Part shown: positions 26,569-34,473 of the stretch, one piece after another
How positions within the stretch are numbered: the stretch's first letter is position 1
Layout of the letters: the number at the start of each line of letters is the position of its first letter
Assembly: GCF_014201095.1 (NCBI RefSeq)
Contig: NZ_JACHDN010000001.1
Coordinates: 3,162,001 to 3,226,000 of the forward strand
Reading direction: 5' to 3'
DNA: 64,000 bases
Origin: Cellulomonas hominis
Lineage (GTDB): Bacteria; Actinomycetota; Actinomycetes; Actinomycetales; Cellulomonadaceae
The notes under the pieces: generated by a model
Database searches by the model: none
Seen by the model: the letters and a program-made list of their open reading frames with translations, nothing else
What the model was told of the DNA's origin: nothing
Translations under genes and position numbers: made by a program

Positions 26569-27843
26569 TCAGGAGCCGGCGGCCGGCAGCGCGGCGGCGT
26601 GGCCGTGCCCGCCGTGGCCCGCGTGCCCGTCGGCCGACGGGTCCCGGTGCCGCGCCGACGCGCCCGCGCCCGCGCGCGTGACCACCAGGGCCGCGATCGC
26701 CGTGGTCAGCGGGATCGCCAGCACCAGCCCGATCGACCCGACCATCGTCCGCACGAGCTCCTCGGCGAACTCCCCGCTCGTGAGCGTCGGCCCGAGGGGC
26801 AGCTGGTAGATCTCCAGCAGCAGCAGGACGGGCAGCGCGGCGCCGGTGTACGCGAACGCGATCGTGTACACGGTGGAGGCGATGTGGTCGCGGCCGATCC
26901 GCATGCCGCCCGCGAACAGCTCGCGCCGCGAGGCCCCCGGGGACACCGCACGCAGCTCCCACACCGCCGACGCCTGCGTGATCGTCACGTCGTTCAGCAC
27001 GCCGAGCCCCGCGAGCACGAGGCCGCACAGGAACAGCCCGCGCAGGGAGGTCGCCCCGGACTCGCCGAGCAGCTGCGCGAGCCGGTACGAGTCCTCCGAG
27101 CTCACCCCCGACAGCCGGGCCCACCCCGCGGACAGCACGCCGAGCCCCGTGGTCAGCGCGAGGCCGGCGAGCGTGCCGAGCAGGGCCGTCGACGTCCGCA
27201 GCGACAGCCCGTGCGCCAGGTACAGCACGGCCGTCATGATCAGCGTGGACGCGCACAGCGCCACGACGACCGCGTTCTCGCCCGCGAGCAGGGCCGGCAG
27301 CAGGTACACCCCGATGACCGCGAAGGCGATGACCAGGCCGAGCAGCGCCCGCAGGCCGCGGGCCCGCGCGACCAGCACGATCGCCAGCGCGAACGCGAGC
27401 GCGATCGTCACCAGCGGCAGCGTGCGGTCGTAGTCGTGCCACGCCCAGACCTCGGCGTCCTGCCCGGTGGCGGGGTAGTGCTCGACGCGGATCCGGGTGC
27501 CCTCCGGGACGTCCGCCGCCGTGGTGCCGGCCGTCGCCCAGACCTCGACGTCGCGCCCGCGCTCCGAGCCGCTCGTGACCGTCGCGGACACGCGCAGGCA
27601 GGGGACGGTCGCGGGGATCGAGCCGTCGGTGGCGCGGTCCTCGACGGTGCCCTCGCACCGCTCGGTCGACGTGCCGGTCACGGTGGCGGTCGGGTAGTCG
27701 AGGGCCACGGCCTCGACGGTGCGGGCGGTGGTCCGGTCGCCGTGCGGCCAGGTCAGGGCCATCCCGATCGCGGCGGCGAGCACGAGCGGGATCAGCAGGG
27801 CGGCGATGACGCGGCGCGTGCGCAGGGCGGCGGGGGTGGGCAC
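26569..27843 (-). CDS. YibE/F-family membrane protein (second copy)
   Basis: 424 residues with the same plan as 24112-25329: N-terminal helix (VIAALLIPLVLAAAIGMAL), an exterior OB-like domain (~residues 40-135) containing two cysteines (ERCEG and PCLRV), then about seven helices with LNDVTITQASAVWELR and GMRIGRDHIASTVYTIAF. The C-terminal tail is His/Gly-rich (GHAGHGGHGHAA), hinting at metal binding. I start at GTG 27843, with CAGAAT 6 nt upstream (leaderless). Role unknown; two YibE/F paralogues this close suggest a duplicated, perhaps heteromeric, membrane system. Confidence 0.86.
   Translation of the reverse strand: MPTPAALRTRRVIAALLIPLVLAAAIGMALTWPHGDRTTARTVEAVALDYPTATVTGTSTERCEGTVEDRATDGSIPATVPCLRVSATVTSGSERGRDVEVWATAGTTAADVPEGTRIRVEHYPATGQDAEVWAWHDYDRTLPLVTIALAFALAIVLVARARGLRALLGLVIAFAVIGVYLLPALLAGENAVVVALCASTLIMTAVLYLAHGLSLRTSTALLGTLAGLALTTGLGVLSAGWARLSGVSSEDSYRLAQLLGESGATSLRGLFLCGLVLAGLGVLNDVTITQASAVWELRAVSPGASRRELFAGGMRIGRDHIASTVYTIAFAYTGAALPVLLLLEIYQLPLGPTLTSGEFAEELVRTMVGSIGLVLAIPLTTAIAALVVTRAGAGASARHRDPSADGHAGHGGHGHAAALPAAGS
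26864..27019 (-). repeat. Inverted repeat copy B shared by the two YibE/F genes
   Basis: Reverse complement of 24903-25058 with about four mismatches. The two copies are ~1.8 kb apart in opposite orientation, so recombination between them would invert the RidA and 2H phosphoesterase genes. Confidence 0.75.
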
Positions 27844-27926
27844 GCGCCGATTCTGCCGGGTGCCGGGCGCGCGTGCGCGGACCCCCGATTCGGGCGGCCC
27901 CGGCGTGCTGGGGGACAATCGACCCC

Positions 27927-29117
27927 ATGACCTCCCTGACGGCCGACACCCGCGAGCCCGCCCCGGCGGGCCACGTGCTGCCCCCGCTGCGCATCGGGCC
28001 GCTGTCGATCGACACCCCCGTGGTGCTCGCCCCGATGGCCGGCGTGACGAACGCGGCGTTCCGTCGGCTGTGCCGGGAGTCGGGCGCGGGGCTGTACGTC
28101 GCGGAGATGGTGACGTCGCGCGCGCTGGTCGAGCGGGGCGAGGAGTCGATGCGGATCATCTCGCACGCCCCGGACGAGAAGCCGCGCTCGGTGCAGGTGT
28201 ACGGCGTGGACCCGGCGACGGTCGGCGCCGCGGTGCACCTGATCGCCTCGGAGGACCGCGCGGACCACGTCGACCTCAACTTCGGCTGCCCGGTGCCCAA
28301 GGTCACGCGGCGCGGCGGCGGGTCGGCCCTGCCGTGGAAGCGGGAGCTGTTCGAGTCGATCCTGCGCGCGGCCGTCGACGCGGCGAAGCCGTACGGCGTG
28401 CCCGTCACGGTGAAGATGCGCAAGGGCATCGACGACGACCACCTCACCTACCTGGAGGCAGGGCTGCGGGCCCAGGACCTCGGGGTCGCCGCGGTGGCGC
28501 TGCACGCCCGGACGGCGGAGCAGTACTACTCCGGCACCGCCGACTGGGAGGCCATCGCCCGGCTCAAGGAGACGGTCACGGACGTCCCGGTGCTGGGGAA
28601 CGGGGACATCTGGTCCGCCGAGGACGCCCTGGAGATGGTGCGGCAGACCGGCTGCGACGGCGTGGTCGTGGGTCGCGGCTGCCAGGGGCGCCCGTGGCTG
28701 TTCGCCGACCTGGCGGCGGCGTTCGCGGGCTCGGAGGTGCGGGTGCGTCCCGGCGCCCGGGAGGTCGCGCAGGTGATCCGCCGGCACGCCGAGCTGATGA
28801 TCGAGCACTTCGGCGACGAGGGGAAGGCGCTGCGCGAGTTGCGCAAGCACATGGCCTGGTACTGGAAGGGCTACGTGGTGGGCGGCGAGCAGCGGCAGGC
28901 GCTCGCGCTGGTGTCCAGCCTGGCGGAGCTCGACGACCGGCTGGCCGCGATCGACCTGGACCAGCCGTACCCCGGCGTCGCGGCCGAGGGTCAGCGCGGC
29001 CGCGCGGGCACCCCGAAGCGGCCGCACCTGCCGGACGGCTGGCTGGACTCGCGCGAGCTGTCGGAGGAGTTCCGCCGGTCCCTGCACGAGGCGGAGCTCA
29101 GCGTCTCGGGCGGCTGA
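27927..29117 (+). CDS. dusB: tRNA-dihydrouridine synthase
   Basis: 396 residues, DusB-like. The FMN-dependent TIM barrel shows VVLAPMAGVTNAAFRRL, VDLNFGCPVPKVTRRGGGSA with the catalytic Cys, VTVKMRKGIDDDH, ALHARTAEQYYSG, VPVLGNGDIWSAEDA and VVVGRGCQGRPWLF. It reduces uridine in the tRNA D-loop. GACAAT (27914-27919) lies 7 nt before ATG 27927, so this start is preferred over an upstream in-frame one. In other actinobacteria dus, dgt and dnaG lie close together; here about 10 kb of maltodextrin genes sits between dus and dgt. Confidence 0.95.
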   Translation: MTSLTADTREPAPAGHVLPPLRIGPLSIDTPVVLAPMAGVTNAAFRRLCRESGAGLYVAEMVTSRALVERGEESMRIISHAPDEKPRSVQVYGVDPATVGAAVHLIASEDRADHVDLNFGCPVPKVTRRGGGSALPWKRELFESILRAAVDAAKPYGVPVTVKMRKGIDDDHLTYLEAGLRAQDLGVAAVALHARTAEQYYSGTADWEAIARLKETVTDVPVLGNGDIWSAEDALEMVRQTGCDGVVVGRGCQGRPWLFADLAAAFAGSEVRVRPGAREVAQVIRRHAELMIEHFGDEGKALRELRKHMAWYWKGYVVGGEQRQALALVSSLAELDDRLAAIDLDQPYPGVAAEGQRGRAGTPKRPHLPDGWLDSRELSEEFRRSLHEAELSVSGG

Positions 29118-29128
29118 CCCGCCGCGTC

Positions 29129-30040
29129 TCAGGCCCGCCGCACCGCCACGCCCGCGGCCAGCGCCGCCACGGCCGCCGGCGTCGCCCCGGGTGCCCCGAG
29201 GTCCGCGGTCCCCACGGCCAGCGCCCCGGCGGCTGCCGCGCGCGCGAGCGCGGACGCCGTCCCGAGCCCCGCCAGGTCAGCCGCGAGCAGTCCCGCGAGG
29301 AACGCGTCCCCGGCCCCGTCCGTGCCGGCCACCCGGGCGACCGGCGCCGCGGGCACCTCCCAGAACCCGTCGGCGTCGCACGCCAGCGCCCCCCGGGCCC
29401 CGCGCGTGCAGACGGCCAGCCGGGCGCCGCCGGCGACGCGCGCCCGCAGGTACCCGGCGGGGTCGGCGAGCCGGGCCTCGGACACGAGCAGCACGTCCGC
29501 GGCGTCGGCGAAGGGTCGCTGGAACTCCGCGGTCCCGTCGTCGTCGTGCAGGTCGCACCACACGGGCACCCCGGCGGCGCGGGCGGCGGCGAGCACCGGC
29601 ACCGCGTGCCCGGCCAGGTCGACGACCGCGGCCCGGGCGCCGGCGAGCCCGTCGGCGGGCGACGGCTCGGCGGCGGGGACCGGGAGCTCCAGATACAGCG
29701 ACACCCGCGACCCGTCGGCGGCGAGCAGGTTGACGTGCCGCTCGGTGCGCCCGCCGCGCGCGGCCCGGGCGTCCAGCGCGATGCGGGGGTGCGCCAGCGC
29801 GGCGCGCACCCGGGCACCGGGCTCGTCGTCCCCGAGGACCGTCCGCAGGCGCACGTCCAGGCCGAGCGCGGCGAGCGTCACGGCCTTGCCCGCGGACGTC
29901 CCGCCGAGCCCGTCGTGGTGCGCGGACGCGAACAGGGTCTGCGGCCGCGGCTCGGGCAGCCGGTCGAGGTGGACCAGCGTGTTCCACGACGCGGGGCCGA
30001 CCACGAGCACGTGGCCCGCGGCCGGCCCCCCGGTCGTCAT
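29129..30040 (-). CDS. PfkB-family sugar kinase
   Basis: 303 residues, ribokinase/PfkB fold. The N-terminal region has GPASWNTLVHLDRLPEP and the GLGGTSAGKAVTLAALG substrate-side motif; the C-terminal signature is VAGTDGAGDAFLAGLL, with the catalytic Asp in GTDGAGDAF. Substrate cannot be named. It begins 13 nt after the alpha-glucosidase stop on the same strand, so it is probably the last gene of a lacI-glucosidase-kinase operon and may phosphorylate a sugar released by it (inference). Confidence 0.85.
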   Translation of the reverse strand: MTTGGPAAGHVLVVGPASWNTLVHLDRLPEPRPQTLFASAHHDGLGGTSAGKAVTLAALGLDVRLRTVLGDDEPGARVRAALAHPRIALDARAARGGRTERHVNLLAADGSRVSLYLELPVPAAEPSPADGLAGARAAVVDLAGHAVPVLAAARAAGVPVWCDLHDDDGTAEFQRPFADAADVLLVSEARLADPAGYLRARVAGGARLAVCTRGARGALACDADGFWEVPAAPVARVAGTDGAGDAFLAGLLAADLAGLGTASALARAAAAGALAVGTADLGAPGATPAAVAALAAGVAVRRA

Positions 30041-30053
30041 CGGGTCGCCGCGC

Positions 30054-31811
30054 TCAGCGGAGCCGGAGCCAGGCGGTGGTGTCGCCCGGCAGCTCGGCGC
30101 CCACGGCGGGGTCGCCCGGCAGGCCGGAGGACAGCAGCACCTCGGCGCCCGCGGGCAGCGCGACCGGCGCGGAGCCGAGGTTCGCGACGACGAGCACGTC
30201 CCGGTTCCGGACCGCGATCACGTCGGGCTCGTCGGCGTAGGCCGGCTCCCAGGCCGCCCCGCCGCCGCCGAGCAGCTCGTCGCGGCGCAGCCGCAGCGCG
30301 GCCCGGTACAGCTCGAGCGTCGAGCCCGGCACGCCGTCCTGCGCGTCGGCGGCGTACGCGGCCCACGACGCGGGCTGCGGCAGCCACGTCGCGCCGGTCG
30401 GGGAGTACCCGAACCCGGGCTCGGCGGCGGACCACGGCAGCGGGACGCGGCAGCCGTCGCGGCCGCGCTCGGCGCCGCCGGTGCGGAAGAACGCCGGGTC
30501 CTGGCGCAGGTCGTCGTCCAGCGCCGTGTGCTCCGGCAGGCCGAGCTCCTCGCCCTGGTACAGGTACGCCGAGCCGGGCAGGCCGAGCATGAGCAGCGTG
30601 GCGGCGCGCCCGCGGCGCAGGCCGAGGACCTCGTCGGGCTGGTCGTCGCCGTGGCCGATGCCGTTCGGGCGGGAGCCCGGGACGGGCAGGCCGAGCCGCG
30701 ACGGGTGCCGCACGACGTCGTGGTTGGACAGCACCCAGGTGGTCGGCGCGCCGACGGAGTCGTTCACGGCGTAGGACGCGGCGATGACCTTGCGCAGGTT
30801 CGGGGCGTCCCAGCCGGTCGCGAGGAAGGCGAAGTTGAACGCCTGGTGCATCTCGTCCGGCCGGACGTACCGGGCCAGGCGGGACAGCGGCTCGACCCAG
30901 GCCTCGGCGACGAGCATCCGGTCGCCGTCGTACTCGTCGAGCACGGCGCGCCAGGAGCGGTAGATCTCGTGCACGCCGTCCTGGTCGAACATCGGGCCCT
31001 GGTTGCCGGACCCGATCGGCTCGCCGTCGGCCGCGCCGTCGCCCTCGGCGCCGTCGATCATCGCGACGTGGCCGTCCCAGTCGGGGAGGCCGTCGGCCTT
31101 GACCATGCCGTGCGCCACGTCGACCCGGAACCCGTCGACGCCGCGGTCCAGCCAGAACCGCAGGACGTCCTCGAACTCGGCGCGCACCTCGGGGTTGGTC
31201 CAGTCGAGGTCGGGCTGCTTGGAGTCGAACAGGTGCAGGTACCACTGGCCGTCGTCGACGCCGTGCTGCTCGGGCGTGAGCCGGGTCCAGGCGGGGCCGC
31301 CGAAGATGGAGTCCCAGTTGTTCGGGGGCTGCGAGCCGTCGGCGCCGCGGCCGTCGCGGAACAGGTACCGCGCGCGCTCGGGCGACCCGGGCGGCGTGCG
31401 CAGCGCCTGCTGGAACCACACGTGCTCGTCGGAGGAGTGGTTCGGCACGAGGTCGACGACGACGCGCAGGCCGAGCGCGTGCGCCCGGTCGAGCAGGGCG
31501 TCGAAGTCCGCGAGCGTGCCGAACAGCGGGTCGACGTCCCGGTAGTCGGCGACGTCGTAGCCGGCGTCGGCCTGCGGGGAGCGGTAGAACGGCGACAGCC
31601 AGACCGCGTCCACGCCGAGCGCGGCGAGGTGGTCCAGGCGGGCGGTGACGCCCGGCAGGTCGCCGATGCCGTCGCCGTTCCCGTCGGCGAACGAGCGGGG
31701 GTAGACCTGGTAGATGACGGCGTCGCGCCACCAGGGGCCGTCGGCGGGGCCGGGCTCGTGCACCACGGCGGGGTCGGCGGTGGTCAGCGGCGAGGGGGCG
31801 AGTGCGGTCAC
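30054..31811 (-). CDS. Alpha-glucosidase (GH13)
   Basis: 585 residues, cytoplasmic, no signal peptide. GH13 regions are clear: AVIYQVYPRSFADGNGDGIGDL, VVVDLVPNHSSDEH, DGFRVDVAHGM (nucleophile Asp), LVAEAWVEP (acid/base Glu) and VLSNHDVVRH (third Asp). It resembles oligo-1,6-/alpha-glucosidases that cleave maltose or isomaltose-type oligosaccharides from the non-reducing end. It lies 81 nt downstream of the LacI regulator and upstream of the PfkB kinase on the same strand, and next to the divergent maltodextrin importer, so intracellular maltodextrin breakdown is its likely role. Confidence 0.94.
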   Translation of the reverse strand: MTALAPSPLTTADPAVVHEPGPADGPWWRDAVIYQVYPRSFADGNGDGIGDLPGVTARLDHLAALGVDAVWLSPFYRSPQADAGYDVADYRDVDPLFGTLADFDALLDRAHALGLRVVVDLVPNHSSDEHVWFQQALRTPPGSPERARYLFRDGRGADGSQPPNNWDSIFGGPAWTRLTPEQHGVDDGQWYLHLFDSKQPDLDWTNPEVRAEFEDVLRFWLDRGVDGFRVDVAHGMVKADGLPDWDGHVAMIDGAEGDGAADGEPIGSGNQGPMFDQDGVHEIYRSWRAVLDEYDGDRMLVAEAWVEPLSRLARYVRPDEMHQAFNFAFLATGWDAPNLRKVIAASYAVNDSVGAPTTWVLSNHDVVRHPSRLGLPVPGSRPNGIGHGDDQPDEVLGLRRGRAATLLMLGLPGSAYLYQGEELGLPEHTALDDDLRQDPAFFRTGGAERGRDGCRVPLPWSAAEPGFGYSPTGATWLPQPASWAAYAADAQDGVPGSTLELYRAALRLRRDELLGGGGAAWEPAYADEPDVIAVRNRDVLVVANLGSAPVALPAGAEVLLSSGLPGDPAVGAELPGDTTAWLRLR

Positions 31812-31892
31812 GGGCGTGCCTTCGGGTCGCAGGGTGTGGTCCGGTGGAGGACCGGAGGGGCGGTGCGCGGGCGCGGGAGCACCCGCGCGGGG

Positions 31893-32921
31893 TCAGACGG
31901 TCGCGTCGGGGCGGCCCGGCGCGGCGCCGGTGGAGCCCCGCACGATCAGCTCGGGGTGGAACAGCAGCTCGGTGCGGGAGGCCGGTGTCCCGGCGATCTC
32001 GCCCATCAGCGCCTGCACGGCGGCCTGCGCCATCGCCTGCACCGGCTGGCGCACGGTGGTCAGCGGCGGGTCGGTGAACCCGATGAGCGGGGAGTCGTCG
32101 AAGCCGACGACGGACACGTCGCCGGGGACGTCCAGGCCCCGGGACCGCGCGGCGCGGATGGCGCCCAGGGCCATGAGGTCGGACCCGCAGATGATCGCGG
32201 TGTGCCCGGAGTCGAGGAGCTCGTGGGCCGCCTGCACGCCGCCCTCGACGGAGAACAGCGTCGCCACGACGTGCCCGTCCGGGTCCTCGACCCCGAGCCG
32301 GGTGCGCAGGAGCTCGGCGAACCGGGCGTGCTTGCGCCGGGCGGGGACGAACCGGGTCGGGCCGGTGGCCAGGCCGATCGACCGGTGCCCGAGCGCGAGC
32401 AGGTGGGTGAACGCCTGGTCGACGGCCACCGCGTCGTCCGAGGCGACCGCGGGGGCGTCCACGTCGTCCGCGCGCCCGTTGACCAGAACGATCGGCACCC
32501 CCCGGCCCCGCAGCGCGTGGTAGCGCTCGGTCGAGGCGGTGGTGTCGGCGTGCAGGCCGGAGACGAACACGATGCCCGCCACGTCGTGCTCGAGCAGGAT
32601 CTCGACGTAGTGGTCCTCGGTCGTGCCGCCGGGGGACTGGGTGCACAGCAGGGGGGTGTACCCGCGGCGCGTGAGCACCGATTCGACGGCCTGGGCCATC
32701 GCCGGGAACACCGGGTTGGACAGCTCGGGCACGACCAGCCCGACCAGGCCGGTCGAGCGGGTGCGGAGCTTCTCGGGGCGCTCGTAGCCGAGGACGTCGA
32801 GGGCGGCGAGGACCGCCTCCCGCGCCTGGGTCGAGACGCCCGACTTCCCGTTGAGGACGCGCGAGACCGTCGCGGTGGAGACCCCCGCTTGGTCGGCGAG
32901 GTCCGTCAGACGGGTGCGCAC
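31893..32921 (-). CDS. LacI-family repressor of the maltodextrin locus
   Basis: 342 residues. The helix-turn-helix LTDLADQAGVSTATVSRVLNGKSGVS is at the very N-terminus, followed by a periplasmic-binding-protein-like effector domain. I choose GTG 32921 rather than an upstream start, because TACGCT lies 7 nt upstream on this strand (leaderless) and because the HTH then begins at the usual distance. It is divergent from the MalE gene, so it probably represses both directions and is released by maltose or a maltodextrin (inference). Confidence 0.92.
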   Translation of the reverse strand: MRTRLTDLADQAGVSTATVSRVLNGKSGVSTQAREAVLAALDVLGYERPEKLRTRSTGLVGLVVPELSNPVFPAMAQAVESVLTRRGYTPLLCTQSPGGTTEDHYVEILLEHDVAGIVFVSGLHADTTASTERYHALRGRGVPIVLVNGRADDVDAPAVASDDAVAVDQAFTHLLALGHRSIGLATGPTRFVPARRKHARFAELLRTRLGVEDPDGHVVATLFSVEGGVQAAHELLDSGHTAIICGSDLMALGAIRAARSRGLDVPGDVSVVGFDDSPLIGFTDPPLTTVRQPVQAMAQAAVQALMGEIAGTPASRTELLFHPELIVRGSTGAAPGRPDATV

Positions 32922-33039
32922 GGTGGCGAGCGTAGGCGACACCCGGCCTCCTCGTCCTCATCGTTCCGGATGCAGGGCAGAGCCCCGGGCGGCGCCGTCG
33001 TCGGTGCGGCCGGGCCTCACTGTATGCGTGTTCTGAAAC

Positions 33040-33082
33040 TTGCTGCAACCCCTTGCGAAGAGCCCCGGAACAGCGTTAGCGT
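33040..33082 (+). promoter_or_regulatory. malE promoter and candidate LacI-family operator
   Basis: TTGCGA (33053-33058) and TAGCGT (33077-33082) are spaced by 18 nt, giving a transcript with a ~60-nt leader before malE. Just upstream, TTGCTGCAA (33040-33048) is a palindrome of the size and type (central pyrimidine-purine with GCAA arms) bound by LacI/MalR-type repressors. Assignment to the adjacent regulator is by position. Confidence 0.5.
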
Positions 33083-33149
33083 CCACACCCGTCAAGCCAG
33101 GGCCGGCGCATGTGCCGCCCGGCACCCTTCCTGCGATACGGAGACCACG

Positions 33150-34397
33150 ATGCGACGGAGCATCCCCGCGCTGGCGACCGCCCTGGGCCTGTCCCTGGTG
33201 CTCGCCGGCTGCTCGGGCGGCGGCGGCGAGGCCGCGACCGGCGACGAGTCCACGAAGCCGGCGGAGTCCGCCGGCACCCTGACGGTCTGGGTGGACGACA
33301 CCCGGTCCGGCCCGGTGAAGAAGGTCGCGGAGACCTTCGAGGCGGACACCGGCGTGACCGTGAAGTTCGTCCAGAAGGACTTCGGCAAGATCCGCGACGA
33401 CTTCATCTCGCAGGTGCCGACCGGCCAGGGCCCGGACATCATCGTCGGCGCGCACGACTGGCTCGGGAAGCTCGTGCAGAACGGCGTCGTCGCGCCGATC
33501 GAGCTGGGCGACAAGGCCGGCGACTTCCTCGACGTGTCCGTGGAGGCCATGAGCTACGAGGGCACGCTGTACGGGCTGCCGTACTCGGTGGAGAACATCG
33601 GCCTGGTGCGCAACAACGCGCTGGTCACCGAGCCCACGCCCGACACGTTCGACGCGCTGGTGGAGCAGGCCAAGGCGGTCGGCACCGAGCACTCCGTCCT
33701 CATCCAGCAGGACGAGACGGACGGCGACCCGTACCACCTGTACCCGCTGCAGACCTCGTTCGGCGCCCCCGTGTTCGCGCAGGACGACACCGGAGCGTAC
33801 GACGGGTCGCAGCTCGCGATGGACACCGAGCAGGGCCGCGCGTTCGCCGCGTACGTCGGCAAGCTCGGCGCCGAGGGCGTGCTGAAGACCACCGTCTCCG
33901 GCGACATCGCCAAGGAGGCGTTCCTGCAGGGCAAGGCGCCGTACATGATCACCGGCCCGTGGAACGTCGGCGACTTCGTCGACGCCGGCATGGACGTGTC
34001 GATCGAGGGCATCCCGTCGGCGGGCGGCGGCGAGTCGCAGCCGTTCGTGGGCGTGCAGGGCTTCTTCATCTCGGCGAAGAGCGAGAACGCGCTGCTCGCG
34101 AACGAGTTCGTCGTGAACTACCTGGGCACCGAGGACGTGCAGCTCGAGCTCTACGAGGCCGGCGGCCGTGCGCCCGCGCTGAGCGCCGCGGTCGACATGA
34201 TCGCCGACGACCCGGTCGTGGCGGGCTTCGCCGAGGTCGGCAAGAACGGCGTGCCGATGCCGTCCATCCCCGCGATGGACTCCGTCTGGTCCGACTGGGG
34301 CGCCACGCAGGTGGCGATCATCAACCAGCAGGGCGACCCGGGCGAGCTCTGGACGCAGATGAGCGCGTCCATCGCCGCGAAGATCGCCGCGGCCTGA
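33150..34397 (+). CDS. malE: Maltose/maltodextrin-binding lipoprotein
   Basis: 415 residues. A lipoprotein signal peptide (MRRSIPALATALGLSLVLAGC, lipobox LAGC) precedes a family 1 extracellular solute-binding fold with GTLTVWVDD, GPDIIVGAHDWLGKLV, YGLPYSVENIGLVRN, APYMITGPWNVGDF and PAMDSVWSDWG, closely like MalE of maltose importers. ATG 33150 follows ACGGAGA. It delivers sugar to the MalFG permease; the ATPase (MsiK/MalK type) is not in the window and is probably a shared one elsewhere. Confidence 0.94.
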   Translation: MRRSIPALATALGLSLVLAGCSGGGGEAATGDESTKPAESAGTLTVWVDDTRSGPVKKVAETFEADTGVTVKFVQKDFGKIRDDFISQVPTGQGPDIIVGAHDWLGKLVQNGVVAPIELGDKAGDFLDVSVEAMSYEGTLYGLPYSVENIGLVRNNALVTEPTPDTFDALVEQAKAVGTEHSVLIQQDETDGDPYHLYPLQTSFGAPVFAQDDTGAYDGSQLAMDTEQGRAFAAYVGKLGAEGVLKTTVSGDIAKEAFLQGKAPYMITGPWNVGDFVDAGMDVSIEGIPSAGGGESQPFVGVQGFFISAKSENALLANEFVVNYLGTEDVQLELYEAGGRAPALSAAVDMIADDPVVAGFAEVGKNGVPMPSIPAMDSVWSDWGATQVAIINQQGDPGELWTQMSASIAAKIAAA

Positions 34398-34405
34398 CCG
34401 GCCCC

Positions 34406-34439
34406 GCCGGGCGGGCGGCGCACCCGCCGCCCGCCCGGC
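34406..34439 (+). terminator. Perfect 14-bp hairpin between malE and malF
   Basis: GCCGGGCGGGCGGC and GCCGCCCGCCCGGC form an uninterrupted stem with loop GCACCC, starting 8 nt after the malE stop, without a U-run. As in many binding-protein operons it probably protects malE mRNA or partly terminates transcription, so that the binding protein outnumbers the permease. Confidence 0.75.
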
Positions 34440-34473
34440 TCACCCTCGTCGGACCCCTCAGCGTGGAGAGAGC

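Noticed and set aside
29322..33149. Upstream extension of the malE frame giving a ~1690-residue protein
   Set aside because: The part before ATG 33150 is antisense to the kinase, glucosidase and LacI genes; the lipoprotein signal peptide marks the true start.
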